From NCBI RefSeq assembly GCF_042685745.1, contig NZ_JBHUNT010000001.1, positions 744,001 through 808,000 of the forward strand: 64,000 nucleotides of DNA. Direction: 5' to 3'. Positions within the stretch are counted from its first letter, which is position 1. Every line of letters starts with the position of its first letter. The notes beneath the pieces are model-generated. The model was not told where the DNA came from. It ran no database searches and saw only the letters and a list, made by a program, of their open reading frames with translations. The position numbers and the translations under genes were made by a program. Source of the DNA: Prauserella_A oleivorans (GTDB lineage Bacteria; Actinomycetota; Actinomycetes; Mycobacteriales; Pseudonocardiaceae). This document shows, piece after piece, positions 25,931 to 34,725 of the stretch.

Positions 25931-27391
25931 GTGAACCACATCGCCGCCCAGCGCACCGAGGCCCAGCGCAATGCGGTGACGGAACTGTTGCGCATCTCCC
26001 CGGTGGCCGACGAGCTCGCCGCCCGCTTCGCCAAGGCGGGACACCGGCTCTACCTCGTCGGCGGGAGCGTGCGCGACGCGCTGCTCGGCAGGCTCTCGCC
26101 CGACCTCGACTTCACCACCGACGCCCGCCCGGAGCGGATCCAGAAGATCCTGTCCGGCTGGGCGGAGGCGGTGTGGGACACCGGCATCGAGTTCGGCACG
26201 GTGGGCGCGGCGAAGCGGGGCACGCAGCTGGAGATCACGACGTTCCGGTCGGACACCTACGACCGCGTCGGCCGCAACCCCGAGGTGTCCTTCGGTGACA
26301 CGATCGAGGGTGACCTTGTACGGCGGGACTTCACGGTCAACGCCATGGCCATCGAGCTGTCGACCAAGACCTTTGTCGACCCGCACGACGGCCTGGAGGC
26401 GCTGGCCCGTCGCTCGCTGGACACGCCGGCCACGCCGCAGGAGTCGTTCGCCGACGACCCGCTGCGGATGCTGCGGGCCGCGCGGTTCGTCGCGCAGCTC
26501 GACTTCACCCCGGCTCCGCGAGTGGTCGAGGCGATGCGGGACATGTCGGCCGAGATCGGCCGGATCACCGCGGAGCGGGTGCAGGCGGAGCTCTCGAAGC
26601 TGCTCCTGGGCGTGGCGCCGCGGCGCGGGATCGAGCTCATGGTCGACACCGGGCTGGCCGATGTCGTGCTGCCCGAGGTGCCCGGCATGCGGCTGGCGAT
26701 CGACGAGCACCACCAGCACAAGGACGTCTACCAGCACTCGCTCACCGTGCTCGAGCAGGCGATCGACCTGGAGACCCGACACGAGCCGGCGTCGGGCCCG
26801 GACCTGGTGCTGCGGCTGGCCGCGTTGCTGCATGACATCGGCAAGCCGGCGACGCGCAAGTTCGAGCCGGGCGGCGGGGTGAGCTTCCACCACCACGAGG
26901 TCGTCGGCGCGAAGATGGCGCGCAAGCGTTTGCGGGCGCTGCGCTACTCCAAGGACGTCGTGCAGGACGTGTCCCAGCTCGTGTACCTCCACCTGCGGTT
27001 TCACGGCTACGGCAAAGGTGAGTGGACCGACTCGGCCGTCCGGCGCTACGTCACCGACGCCGGCGACCTGCTGACCCGGCTGCACAAGCTCGTGCGCGCC
27101 GACTGCACCACGCGCAACAAGCGCAAGGCGGCCGGTCTGCAGCGCGCCTACGACGACCTGGAGGCGCGGATCGCCCGCATCGCCGAGGAGGAGGACCTCG
27201 CGCGCGTGCGGCCGGACCTCGACGGCAACGAGATCATGCGGATCCTCGGGCTGAAGCCGGGTCCGCTGGTCGGCAAGGCGTGGAAGCACCTCAAGGAGCT
27301 CCGGCTCGACCGGGGCCCGCTGGACCACGACGAGGCCGTCGCCGAGCTGCGGGCGTGGGCGGCCGAGCAGGGCATCGAGCCGCCCACGTGA
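25931..27391 (+). CDS. pcnA: CCA tRNA nucleotidyltransferase
   Basis: The enzyme adds or repairs the CCA end of tRNAs. The chosen GTG (VNHIAAQRTEAQ) gives 486 residues. The nucleotidyltransferase core has LVGGSVRDALLGR (near 42-54) and the metal-binding DLDFTTD (58-64), then RRDFTVNAMA. An HD domain with LLHDIGKP lies near residue 303, giving the class II HD-type layout of actinobacteria. The gene name follows the mycobacterial usage pcnA; it is not a poly(A) polymerase by context. It nearly abuts the next, convergent gene (1-bp gap). Confidence 0.93.
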   Translation: MNHIAAQRTEAQRNAVTELLRISPVADELAARFAKAGHRLYLVGGSVRDALLGRLSPDLDFTTDARPERIQKILSGWAEAVWDTGIEFGTVGAAKRGTQLEITTFRSDTYDRVGRNPEVSFGDTIEGDLVRRDFTVNAMAIELSTKTFVDPHDGLEALARRSLDTPATPQESFADDPLRMLRAARFVAQLDFTPAPRVVEAMRDMSAEIGRITAERVQAELSKLLLGVAPRRGIELMVDTGLADVVLPEVPGMRLAIDEHHQHKDVYQHSLTVLEQAIDLETRHEPASGPDLVLRLAALLHDIGKPATRKFEPGGGVSFHHHEVVGAKMARKRLRALRYSKDVVQDVSQLVYLHLRFHGYGKGEWTDSAVRRYVTDAGDLLTRLHKLVRADCTTRNKRKAAGLQRAYDDLEARIARIAEEEDLARVRPDLDGNEIMRILGLKPGPLVGKAWKHLKELRLDRGPLDHDEAVAELRAWAAEQGIEPPT

Positions 27392-27392
27392 C

Positions 27393-29321
27393 TCAGCCGA
27401 GCCGCTCCAGCGCGCCCGACTCCACGTGGTGGCCGATCGCGCGCGGCAGCAGGTAGGCGACCGCGCCACCCGGGAGCGGGCCCCAGGGGGCCGTCACGCC
27501 GGTCAGCACCCGGATCGGGCGGCGCACCACGTAGCCGCGCAGGTCCGTCTCGCGCTCGAACGCCAGCGATGTCCGCGGGAACGGCGTGTCGTCCGGATGC
27601 ACCAGGTTGCCGTTCTCGTTGCCGTAGCGCCGCACCGTGGTGCCCGCGGGCAGGGTGACCAGGCGTTTGTTCCGGTAGTACGGCAGCGGCGGCTCGCCCC
27701 GCATCGGCAGGATCGGCCAGTCGGTGGCGTGCGCGGCGGGCTCCGCCGCCTCGTCCTCGGCGACGCCGGCCCGCATCCGGCCCGGCATCAGCAGCAACGC
27801 CCCGAGCAGCGCCTCGGCCGCCGCGTGCACGCGCGGGAAGATCCTGGGCTCGACCGGCCTGCCGCCGTCGTGGCGGGCAACCTCCCAGCCCTGCTCGGTC
27901 CGCCGCAGGCACCACGCGCCGTCGGCGGCCTCGCCGATCCGGTAGGCACTCTCCGCGACGCCGTACTCGGCCAGCCGGGTACGCAGCACGTCCAGCACGT
28001 CCGAGGCCCGCAGCGACTTCGGTTCCTCTCCCCGGTGCACGCGGGTGACGGGATCGGGTTCGCCCAGGTCGGCAGCGGTCCGGGCAGGACGCGGGCGGCC
28101 CAGCAACTCCGCCTCGGCACTCGCGCGCACCACGGGGGCCACGTAGGGCACGCGGTAGTCGTGCGCGCGGATGTGGTCGAGCAGGTCGGGCTCCGGCGGG
28201 ACGCCGTAGGTGCGCAGGTAGTGCGGCACGGCGGCGGGCCAGACCCACACGCCGTCGGTGTGGAAGGCGTCCGGGACGCCGGTCGGCGCCCCGGGGACGA
28301 AGATGTCCGGTAGCGCGCCCGGCCTGGTGAGTGCGATGGGCGCGCGGTAGAGGTAGGCCAGCACGCGCGGCACCTCGTCCTGCGGCACCGGCTGCCGGTT
28401 GACCACCGGTTGCTCGCCCTCGGTGTGTCCGTCGACCACCTGCGCGTGCCGGAAGACGACGTCCACGGGCAGTCCCGCGCGGGCGGCGAGCCAGGTGGGC
28501 ACACGCTTGCGCGGGTAGTAGCCGAGCTCGGCCTCGTAGCTGCGCGCCGTGCGCCTGCCCGCCGGCGACAGGCGCCACTCGGGCTCGGTCTCGGCGTCGT
28601 AGTCGAAGTCGAAGCTATGGGTGCTGTCGAGGGTGAAGGTGCCCTGGAACCACGTGCCGGTGTCCGGCTGGTACATCGCCGAGCGCAACTGCGTGAACAG
28701 CTGGCCGAGCTGCGGCGGCGCCGACAGCGACACGAGCGTGGCCTCGGGGCCCTCGGCGACGGCGCGCACCTCGAGTTCGGAGTAGTCGCCGACCTGCCGG
28801 AACTGCGCGCTGACGCGGTCCCAGCCGGACGGCATCGAACCGAGCATCGTCCGGCCGATCGCGCGCAGCAACCGCTGGGAGTCGCCGCTGCCGGGCTCGC
28901 TGTGGACAGCACCGTCCTCGGCGAAGTCGTGCCGTTCCTGCCAGAGGGCGGTCAGGCTTTCCGGATCGCGGACCGTGGTGGTCAGGCCGGTGAGGCCGAG
29001 CTCGCGGGCGCGCTGTTCGTCCGTGCCTGCCCAGCGCAGGATCAGCTCGCCGTCGGTCGACCGCGGCTCGATGAGGTAGGGCTCGTCGTCGTAGTAGCAG
29101 TAGGTGTGGATGGCGAAGGTGGCGTTCGCCTCGGTGGAGGGCACGACCTTGCCGCGCGTGCCGTCGAGCTCGGTGTCGAAGTCGTCGGGCGGTTCCTCCC
29201 CGGGCAGCGGCGTGAGCAGCACACTCGCGTCGGCGGTGGAACGCTGGGCGCGGAAGATCCGGCCGTTCCACAACGCGTACAGCGCGCACGCGCGGTCAGC
29301 AACCTCGACTCGGTAGCGCAC
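27393..29321 (-). CDS. TNT-domain protein with a YezG/DUF600-like immunity domain
   Basis: A 642-residue protein from the GTG at 29319-29321 (VRYRVEVADRACALYALW), preceded by GAGGGGG with a 7-nt gap. Residues 1-130 form an unassigned beta-rich domain. About 150-290 resemble the YezG/DUF600 immunity fold: LPSGWDRVSAQF-like opening, then FTLDSTHSFDFDYDAETEPEW. About 555-640 match the tuberculosis necrotizing toxin (TNT) NAD-glycohydrolase domain: RRYGNENGNLVHPDDTPF, RPIRVLTGVTAPW, PGGAVAYLLP. TNT enzymes carry a Gln at the GGGxQY position; here the stretch reads GGAVAY, so activity is doubtful. There is no signal peptide. The domain calls come from pattern recognition, not a search. Confidence 0.72.
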   Translation of the reverse strand: MRYRVEVADRACALYALWNGRIFRAQRSTADASVLLTPLPGEEPPDDFDTELDGTRGKVVPSTEANATFAIHTYCYYDDEPYLIEPRSTDGELILRWAGTDEQRARELGLTGLTTTVRDPESLTALWQERHDFAEDGAVHSEPGSGDSQRLLRAIGRTMLGSMPSGWDRVSAQFRQVGDYSELEVRAVAEGPEATLVSLSAPPQLGQLFTQLRSAMYQPDTGTWFQGTFTLDSTHSFDFDYDAETEPEWRLSPAGRRTARSYEAELGYYPRKRVPTWLAARAGLPVDVVFRHAQVVDGHTEGEQPVVNRQPVPQDEVPRVLAYLYRAPIALTRPGALPDIFVPGAPTGVPDAFHTDGVWVWPAAVPHYLRTYGVPPEPDLLDHIRAHDYRVPYVAPVVRASAEAELLGRPRPARTAADLGEPDPVTRVHRGEEPKSLRASDVLDVLRTRLAEYGVAESAYRIGEAADGAWCLRRTEQGWEVARHDGGRPVEPRIFPRVHAAAEALLGALLLMPGRMRAGVAEDEAAEPAAHATDWPILPMRGEPPLPYYRNKRLVTLPAGTTVRRYGNENGNLVHPDDTPFPRTSLAFERETDLRGYVVRRPIRVLTGVTAPWGPLPGGAVAYLLPRAIGHHVESGALERLG

Positions 29322-29390
29322 GCCTGTTCCCCCTCGGTCCGTCACCGTGCACCCTCGCGCCAGCCGGAACCGGCTTCGCGCGCGTTCACC

Positions 29391-29672
29391 TTACTCAGGC
29401 CGGCGCTCCGGACGGATCCGTTTCGGCGTCGGCCGGGGCGGTACGGGCGGGCGTGCCGTGGACTGCGACTCGGTGTCGGTGCCGTGCGCGTGGGCGGTGC
29501 CCTGCCGGACGACCTCGAGCACGGTTCTGGCGAGCGTGGCCGGATCGGTGCGCTCGAACGCCGAGGGCGCGAACTCGAGTCCGGTGAGCGTCCCGGCGGA
29601 GTCGACGGTCGCGCGGACGAGTCCATCCGTCGAGGTGACGGTCAGCGACGACGCGTTGCCAGCCATGGTCAC
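29391..29672 (-). CDS. YbaB/EbfC-family protein
   Basis: A 93-residue protein with the YbaB pattern (LTVTSTDGLVRATVDSAGTL, then a helix AFERTDPATLARTVLEVVRQG) and a Pro/Arg-rich tail. YbaB proteins bind DNA as nucleoid-associated dimers; in actinobacteria many copies accompany type VII secretion loci. The GTG at 29672 is chosen because AGGG lies 7 nt upstream; an ATG two codons on is possible. It lies upstream of the TNT-domain gene on the same strand, with a gap of 69 bp, so the two may be co-transcribed. Confidence 0.75.
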   Translation of the reverse strand: MTMAGNASSLTVTSTDGLVRATVDSAGTLTGLEFAPSAFERTDPATLARTVLEVVRQGTAHAHGTDTESQSTARPPVPPRPTPKRIRPERRPE

Positions 29673-29804
29673 GCGCTCACCCTAACGGGTGGGGCACAGG
29701 CTGTGGGCGGCATCGGCAAGTCGGGTCGGCGATGCGACGAAGGTGACGCCGGAAAGACAAGCCACCGTGACGCTCGGCCAGGTCGGGGGTGGGATCATGG
29801 AGAG

Positions 29805-30377
29805 GTGCGAGCGGATGCCGAGGTGGAACCGGGAACCCTGCTGGTAGCTGCACCCACGATGTTCGATCCGAACTTCCGGCGAACCGTGGTGTTCGTGATC
29901 GACCACCGCGATGAGGGCACCCTCGGTGTCGTCCTGAACCGGCCCAGCGACATCCCGGTTCACGAAGTGCTGCCGACGTGGGGCCAGCATGTCGTCGAGC
30001 CGCAGGCCGTGTTCGTCGGCGGTCCGGTGGAGAAGAAGACGGCGCTCTGCCTGGCCGCGCTGCGCACCGGCGAGACCGCCGCGAGCGTGCCCGGCGTCAT
30101 CGCGGTGCGTGGACCGGTCGCTCTCGTCGACCTCGACGCCGACCCGGAATCCCTCGTCTCCAAGGTGCGCGGGATGCGTGTCTTCGCCGGCTATGCCGGA
30201 TGGGACGCCGGTCAGCTGGCCGGCGAGATCGACCGCGGGGACTGGCTCATCGTGCCCGCGCTGCCGAGTGACGTCCTGGCCACGCCGAAGCGGGACCTCT
30301 GGGGCCAGGTGCTGCGCAGGCAGGGGCTGCCGACCGCGCTACTCGCCACGCATCCCGGGGACCTGCAGCGGAACTGA
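29805..30377 (+). CDS. YqgE/AlgH family protein
   Basis: A 190-residue UPF0301 protein. Signature segments are GTLLVAAPTMFDPNFRRTVVFVIDH, GTLGVVLNRPS, VFVGGPVE and RVFAGYAGWDAGQLAGEI. Function is uncertain in all bacteria; AlgH is linked to regulation in Pseudomonas. The GTG at 29805 is the longest plausible start; GTG at 29823 is an alternative. It is divergent from the YbaB-TNT pair, and in mycobacteria its homologue (Rv0038) also lies near leuS. Confidence 0.88.
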   Translation: MRADAEVEPGTLLVAAPTMFDPNFRRTVVFVIDHRDEGTLGVVLNRPSDIPVHEVLPTWGQHVVEPQAVFVGGPVEKKTALCLAALRTGETAASVPGVIAVRGPVALVDLDADPESLVSKVRGMRVFAGYAGWDAGQLAGEIDRGDWLIVPALPSDVLATPKRDLWGQVLRRQGLPTALLATHPGDLQRN

Positions 30378-30451
30378 GGAGCCCGCCGCGGGTGGGCAAC
30401 CGGCCGCTGCGCCGGTTCACCGCCGAGGCCCCGGCGACGGTCCGGTAGGTC

Positions 30452-30874
30452 TCAGGACGCCTGGTCGGCCTGGGCCCCGGTGAGGGCGGAGCAGCCACCG
30501 CACGCGCAGCCGGAGCAGCCCGCGGGCACCTCGCTCGGCGGCGGAACGGCGGCCGCGGCGCGGTGACCCAGCACGCCACCACCCGCGACCAGGGCGAACA
30601 TGCCCACCAGTCCGATCACGGCGGCGATCACGGTGCCCCACGCGTTCGGCATCAGCAGGCCGGCCACACCGGCCAGCACACCCACCGCGCCGGCCACGAT
30701 CGTCGGCAGGCCGGCGACGCGGTTGGCCACCCGGAAGGCCTCGTCGCTGCGGAGCGTGGCCGCGGTGCGCACGCCCGCCCCTCGATCCCGGGGCAGTTTC
30801 TCCCGCAGACCGAGGTAGCCACCCCAGCCGACCAGAATGCCGAGAAGTGCGGGAATCAGCGCGACCACGAACAC
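30452..30874 (-). CDS. Small SdpI-like membrane protein with Cys-rich tail
   Basis: A 140-residue protein with three probable membrane spans: near residues 3-22, 57-75 and 82-102. Between the first two lies LRSDEAFRVANRVAG, which recalls the SdpI family. The tail ends PAGCSGCACGGCSALTG: four Cys in a CxxCxCxxC array of the kind that can bind a metal or form a disulfide. Start is GTG at 30872-30874. Function is unknown. It converges on yqgE; a short AACCGGC/GCCGGTT hairpin (30398-30417) lies between them. SdpI assignment is tentative. Confidence 0.6.
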   Translation of the reverse strand: MFVVALIPALLGILVGWGGYLGLREKLPRDRGAGVRTAATLRSDEAFRVANRVAGLPTIVAGAVGVLAGVAGLLMPNAWGTVIAAVIGLVGMFALVAGGGVLGHRAAAAVPPPSEVPAGCSGCACGGCSALTGAQADQAS

Positions 30875-30980
30875 GCGTCGAGAATACGGTCCGCGCCCGG
30901 GTCACCTTGTCGACACCCTGCCGCGGTGTGCCGGGGACCATGCCCGGAGGGCTGTGGAAAAACGGTGTGACGGCCCCGTC

Positions 30981-31098
30981 TACCATGAAAACCGTGAGTA
31001 CGGCCAGCCTGCGCCTTAGTCGGCCGCACTGACCGGACGCGCTCCGGCCGGTGCGGCGAACCCCTCACGCCCTCGGGCGGAGGGGTCGCGTTGTTTTT
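30981..31098 (+). promoter_or_regulatory. Candidate leuS leader: promoter, leader peptide and attenuator
   Basis: A -10-like TACCAT (30981-30986) lies seven bases before GTG 30994, so a leaderless start is possible. A first hairpin pairs GCCGCAC (31023-31029) with GTGCGGC (31051-31057) and has an inner CCGGA/TCCGG stem. A second hairpin, ACCCCTC (31060-31066) with GAGGGGT (31080-31086) plus GCG/CGC, is followed by TTTTT (31094-31098), a good intrinsic terminator. The two stems share bases 31056-31057, so they compete. leuS starts 31 bp later. This is the layout of ribosome-mediated attenuation; it has not been tested. Confidence 0.55.
30994..31032 (+). CDS. Possible 12-residue leader peptide of leuS
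   Basis: GTG AGT ACG GCC AGC CTG CGC CTT AGT CGG CCG CAC TGA would give V-S-T-A-S-L-R-L-S-R-P-H. It has two Leu codons, one of them the rare CTT, and its stop lies inside the first hairpin. An in-frame ATG nine bases earlier would add three residues. Leu content is modest for a leucine attenuator, so confidence is low. Confidence 0.35.
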   Translation: MSTASLRLSRPH

Positions 31099-31128
31099 CG
31101 GCCAGGTAGGTACACGGAAAGGTTCGTG

Positions 31129-33978
31129 ATGACAGACGGCACCGAGACTCCGGCGCAGCGCTACAACGCGGCACTGGCCCGGCAGATCGAGCGGCGCTGG
31201 CAGGACTACTGGGCCGACCACGGGACGTACCACGCGCCCAACCCGGCCGGCCCGCTTGCCGACGACAGCAAGCCGCTGCCCTCGGACAAGCTGTTCGTGC
31301 AGGACATGTTCCCGTACCCGTCGGGCGCGGGCCTGCACGTGGGGCACCCCCTCGGGTTCATCGGCACCGACGTCTACGCGCGCTACAACCGGATGATCGG
31401 CCGCAACGTGCTGCACACGATGGGCTTCGACGCCTTCGGCCTGCCCGCCGAGCAGTACGCCGTGCAGACCGGCACGCACCCGCGGACCACCACCGAGGCC
31501 AACATCGAGCGCTACCTGAGCCAGATCCGCAGGCTGGGTTTCGGGCACGACGAGCGCAGGCGCATCGCCACCACCGACATCGAGTACTACCGCTGGACCC
31601 AGTGGATCTTCCTGCAGATCTTCAACTCGTACTACGACGAGAAGGAGCAGAAGGCCCGCCCCATCGCCGAGCTGGAGAAGCAGTACGCCTCCGGTGAGCG
31701 CGCGACGCCGGACGGCAGGCCGTGGAGCGAGCTGAGCCGGGTCGAGCAGCGCAAGGTCATCGACGAGCACCGGCTGGTCTACATCTCCGAGGCGCCGGTC
31801 AACTGGGCTCCCGGCCTGGGCACCGTGGTGGCCAACGAGGAGGTCACCGCCGAGGGGCTCACCGAGCGCGGCAACTTCCCGGTGTTCCGCAAGAACCTGC
31901 GGCAGTGGATGATGCGGATCACCGCCTACGCCGACCGGCTGGTGGACGACCTGGAGCTGCTGGACTGGCCCGAGAAGGTCAAGTCGATGCAGCGCAACTG
32001 GATCGGCCGCTCCCGCGGCGCGAACGTGCGCTTCCCTGTTTCCGGTGACACCTCCATCGAGGTCTTCACAACGCGCCCGGACACCTTGTTCGGCGCCACG
32101 TACATGGTGCTGGCGCCGGAGCACCCGCTGGTCGAGCAGCTGACCGCGAGCGAATGGCCCGAGGGCACCGACGAGCGCTGGACGGGTGGTGCCGCGACGC
32201 CGGCCGAGGCCGTCGCCGCCTACCGCAGGCAGACCTCCCGCAAGTCGGACCTGGACCGGCAGGAGACCAAGGAGAAGACCGGTGTGTTCACCGGCTCGTT
32301 CGCGACCAACCCGGTCAACGGCGAGCAGATCCCGGTGTTCATCGCCGACTACGTGCTGATGGGCTACGGCACGGGCGCGATCATGGCGGTGCCCGGCCAG
32401 GACCAGCGCGACTGGGACTTCGCCACCAAGTTCGGGCTGAAGATCGTCCGGACGGTCCAGCCCAGCGAGGGTTTCGACGGCGAGGCCTACGTCGGCGACG
32501 GTCCGGCGATCAACTCCTCCAACGAGGACCTGAGCCTCAACGGGATGAACGTCGAGGACGCCAAGAAGACGATCATCTCCTGGCTGGAGGACAAGGGTCA
32601 CGGCGAGGGCACCGTCCAGTACAAGCTGCGCGACTGGCTGTTCGCGCGGCAGCGGTACTGGGGTGAGCCGTTCCCGATCGTCTACGACGAGGACGGCCTG
32701 CCGATCCCGCTGCCCGAGGACCAGCTGCCCGTCGTGCTGCCGGACGTCGAGGACTACTCGCCGAAGACCTTCGACCCGGACGACGCCGAGTCCGAGCCGG
32801 AGCCGCCGTTGGCCAAGGCCACCGACTGGGTCGAGGTGACGCTGGACCTGGGTGACGGGCCGAAGAAGTATCGTCGCGACACCAACGTGATGCCGCAGTG
32901 GGCCGGTTCCTGCTGGTACCAGCTGCGTTACATCGACCCGGTCAACGACGAGCGGTTCGTCGACCCCGAGAACGAGAAGTACTGGATGGGGCCGCGGGCC
33001 GCCGAGCACGGCGTCAACGACCCGGGTGGCGTCGACCTGTACGTCGGCGGCGTCGAGCACGCCGTGCTGCACCTGCTGTACTCGCGGTTCTGGCACAAGG
33101 TGCTCTACGACCTGGGCTACCTGTCCTCCAGCGAGCCGTACCGCAAGCTGTTCAACCAGGGCTACATCCAGGCCTACGCCTACCGGGACGCCCGCGGCGT
33201 CTACGTGCCCGCCGACGAGGTCGAGGAGTCCGACGGCAAGTTCTTCTACCAGGGCCAGGAGGTCACGCAGGAATACGGCAAGATGGGCAAGAGCCTGAAG
33301 AACGTCGTCACGCCGGACGACATGGCCGACACCTTCGGTGCCGACACCTTCCGGTTCTACGAGATGTCCATGGGCCCGCTGGCCGATTCGCGGCCGTGGG
33401 CGACCAAGGACGTCGTGGGTGCCCACCGGTTCCTGCAGCGGTTGTGGCGGCTGGTGGTCGACGAGGAGACCGGGCAGCTGCGCGTCGACGACGCCGAGCT
33501 GACCGAGCAGGACCTGCGCCAGCTGCACAAGACCATCGCCGGGGTCCGCGAGGACTACGCCGAGCTGCGGTTCAACACCGCGGGCGCGAAGCTGATCGAG
33601 CTGAACAACTACGTCACCAAGACCTACGGGTCGAAGGACGCCACGCCGCGTGGCCTGGCCGAGCCGCTGGTGCTGATGCTCGCTCCGCTGTGCCCGCACA
33701 TCGCCGAGGAGCTGTGGAGCCGCCTGGGCCACCCCGACACGCTGGTGCACGGCCCGTTCCCGGTGCCCGACCAGAAGTACCTGGTGGACGACACGGTCGA
33801 GTACCCGATCCAGGTCAACGGCAAGGTGCGGTCGCGGATCACCGTCGCCGCCGACGCGAGCAAGGACGACGTCCAGGCCGCGGCGCTGGCGGACGAGAAG
33901 ATCACCGCCCTGCTGGCCGGTGGCGAGCCGCGCAAGGTGATCGTGGTGCCCGGCCGGCTCGTCAACGTCGTGGTGTAG
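31129..33978 (+). CDS. leuS: Leucyl-tRNA synthetase
   Basis: A class I synthetase of 949 residues that charges tRNA-Leu. It has the HIGH-type motif HVGH in YPSGAGLHVGHPLG near residue 71, the CP1 editing domain (FTTRPDTLFGATYMV; DQRDWDFA near 425-432) and the KMSKS-type loop KMGKSLKNVV near residue 718. The C-terminal tRNA-binding domain ends VPGRLVNVVV. The ATG at 31129 follows GGAAAGG with a six-base gap; the in-frame upstream sequence overlaps the terminator hairpin and is excluded. It is longer than the roughly 860 residues of E. coli LeuRS, as usual for actinobacteria. Confidence 0.97.
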   Translation: MTDGTETPAQRYNAALARQIERRWQDYWADHGTYHAPNPAGPLADDSKPLPSDKLFVQDMFPYPSGAGLHVGHPLGFIGTDVYARYNRMIGRNVLHTMGFDAFGLPAEQYAVQTGTHPRTTTEANIERYLSQIRRLGFGHDERRRIATTDIEYYRWTQWIFLQIFNSYYDEKEQKARPIAELEKQYASGERATPDGRPWSELSRVEQRKVIDEHRLVYISEAPVNWAPGLGTVVANEEVTAEGLTERGNFPVFRKNLRQWMMRITAYADRLVDDLELLDWPEKVKSMQRNWIGRSRGANVRFPVSGDTSIEVFTTRPDTLFGATYMVLAPEHPLVEQLTASEWPEGTDERWTGGAATPAEAVAAYRRQTSRKSDLDRQETKEKTGVFTGSFATNPVNGEQIPVFIADYVLMGYGTGAIMAVPGQDQRDWDFATKFGLKIVRTVQPSEGFDGEAYVGDGPAINSSNEDLSLNGMNVEDAKKTIISWLEDKGHGEGTVQYKLRDWLFARQRYWGEPFPIVYDEDGLPIPLPEDQLPVVLPDVEDYSPKTFDPDDAESEPEPPLAKATDWVEVTLDLGDGPKKYRRDTNVMPQWAGSCWYQLRYIDPVNDERFVDPENEKYWMGPRAAEHGVNDPGGVDLYVGGVEHAVLHLLYSRFWHKVLYDLGYLSSSEPYRKLFNQGYIQAYAYRDARGVYVPADEVEESDGKFFYQGQEVTQEYGKMGKSLKNVVTPDDMADTFGADTFRFYEMSMGPLADSRPWATKDVVGAHRFLQRLWRLVVDEETGQLRVDDAELTEQDLRQLHKTIAGVREDYAELRFNTAGAKLIELNNYVTKTYGSKDATPRGLAEPLVLMLAPLCPHIAEELWSRLGHPDTLVHGPFPVPDQKYLVDDTVEYPIQVNGKVRSRITVAADASKDDVQAAALADEKITALLAGGEPRKVIVVPGRLVNVVV

Positions 33979-33990
33979 CGCGAGCCCCGG

Positions 33991-34725
33991 CTACCCCAGC
34001 ACGAGGCCGATCTCGCGGGCGAGGTCGGCCAGCAGGGCGTCGAAGAGCGCGTCCGGCTTGGACACCGGGATCGGGTAGTTGCCGAACACCTCGAGGGTCA
34101 CGTGGCCGTAGAGGCGGGCCCAGAACTGCATCATCAGGTATGTCGTACCGATGGTGAGCCGCTCGGCCGGCACCGCCGTTCCCGCTTCGGCCAGCACGGC
34201 GAGCAGGGCGTCGCGGTAGTCGGCGAGGTCGTCGCGAAGCTCCGGCGGCACGACGTCGTCGGAGGGCAGCGCCACCTCGTCGCTGAGCAGCACCTCGCCC
34301 GCGGCCAGCAGGAACAGCCTGCCGAACGGTTCGGTGAGCTGCTTGAGCTTCGCCACGCTGTTGCCCGTGCTGCCGCCGGGCGAGGCGAACACGAGCGTGA
34401 ACTCCTTGGTGTGGGTGAGTGCCCAGCGCCGGAATCCCTTGCAGATCGCGAACAGCCGCGGCGCCCCGGCGTTCTCCTGCCCGGTGATCTCGGCCGTGAG
34501 CGCCTCGCCGAGGTCGGAGATGACGTCGAGGCGGAGATGTTCGATGAGGTCATCGCGCGAACCGTAGTAGCGGTAGAGCGCGGGAGCGGTGATGCCGAGT
34601 TCCCTCGCGATGGCGCGCAGCGTGACGGCCTCGGGGCCGTGTTCCACGAGCAGGGCCCGTGCCGTCTGCCGGATGTCCCGGTCGGTCGCCGCGCGCTCCC
34701 GGGACCGGCGTACAGGCCTGTTCAT
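33991..34725 (-). CDS. TetR/AcrR-family transcriptional regulator
   Basis: A 244-residue repressor-like protein with an N-terminal helix-turn-helix (ALLVEHGPEAVTLRAIARELGITAPALYRYYGSRDDL, residues about 22-56) and a long ligand domain resembling the TetR_C_33/WHG type (RWALTHTKEFTLVFASPGG). The ATG at 34723-34725 has GGGGTG upstream; a longer frame is excluded. It converges on leuS with a 12-bp gap and is divergent from rbsK, where inverted repeats suited to a TetR dimer are found. Ligand unknown. Confidence 0.88.
   Translation of the reverse strand: MNRPVRRSRERAATDRDIRQTARALLVEHGPEAVTLRAIARELGITAPALYRYYGSRDDLIEHLRLDVISDLGEALTAEITGQENAGAPRLFAICKGFRRWALTHTKEFTLVFASPGGSTGNSVAKLKQLTEPFGRLFLLAAGEVLLSDEVALPSDDVVPPELRDDLADYRDALLAVLAEAGTAVPAERLTIGTTYLMMQFWARLYGHVTLEVFGNYPIPVSKPDALFDALLADLAREIGLVLG

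Noticed and set aside
28909..28917. TGTGGACAG-type DnaA box inside the TNT-domain gene
   Set aside because: Inside a coding region and one mismatch from consensus; single boxes like this (also near 39255 and 40698) are expected by chance.
30856..33750. 964-codon minus-strand frame opposite leuS
   Set aside because: leuS is unmistakable on the other strand; this is a codon-bias shadow.
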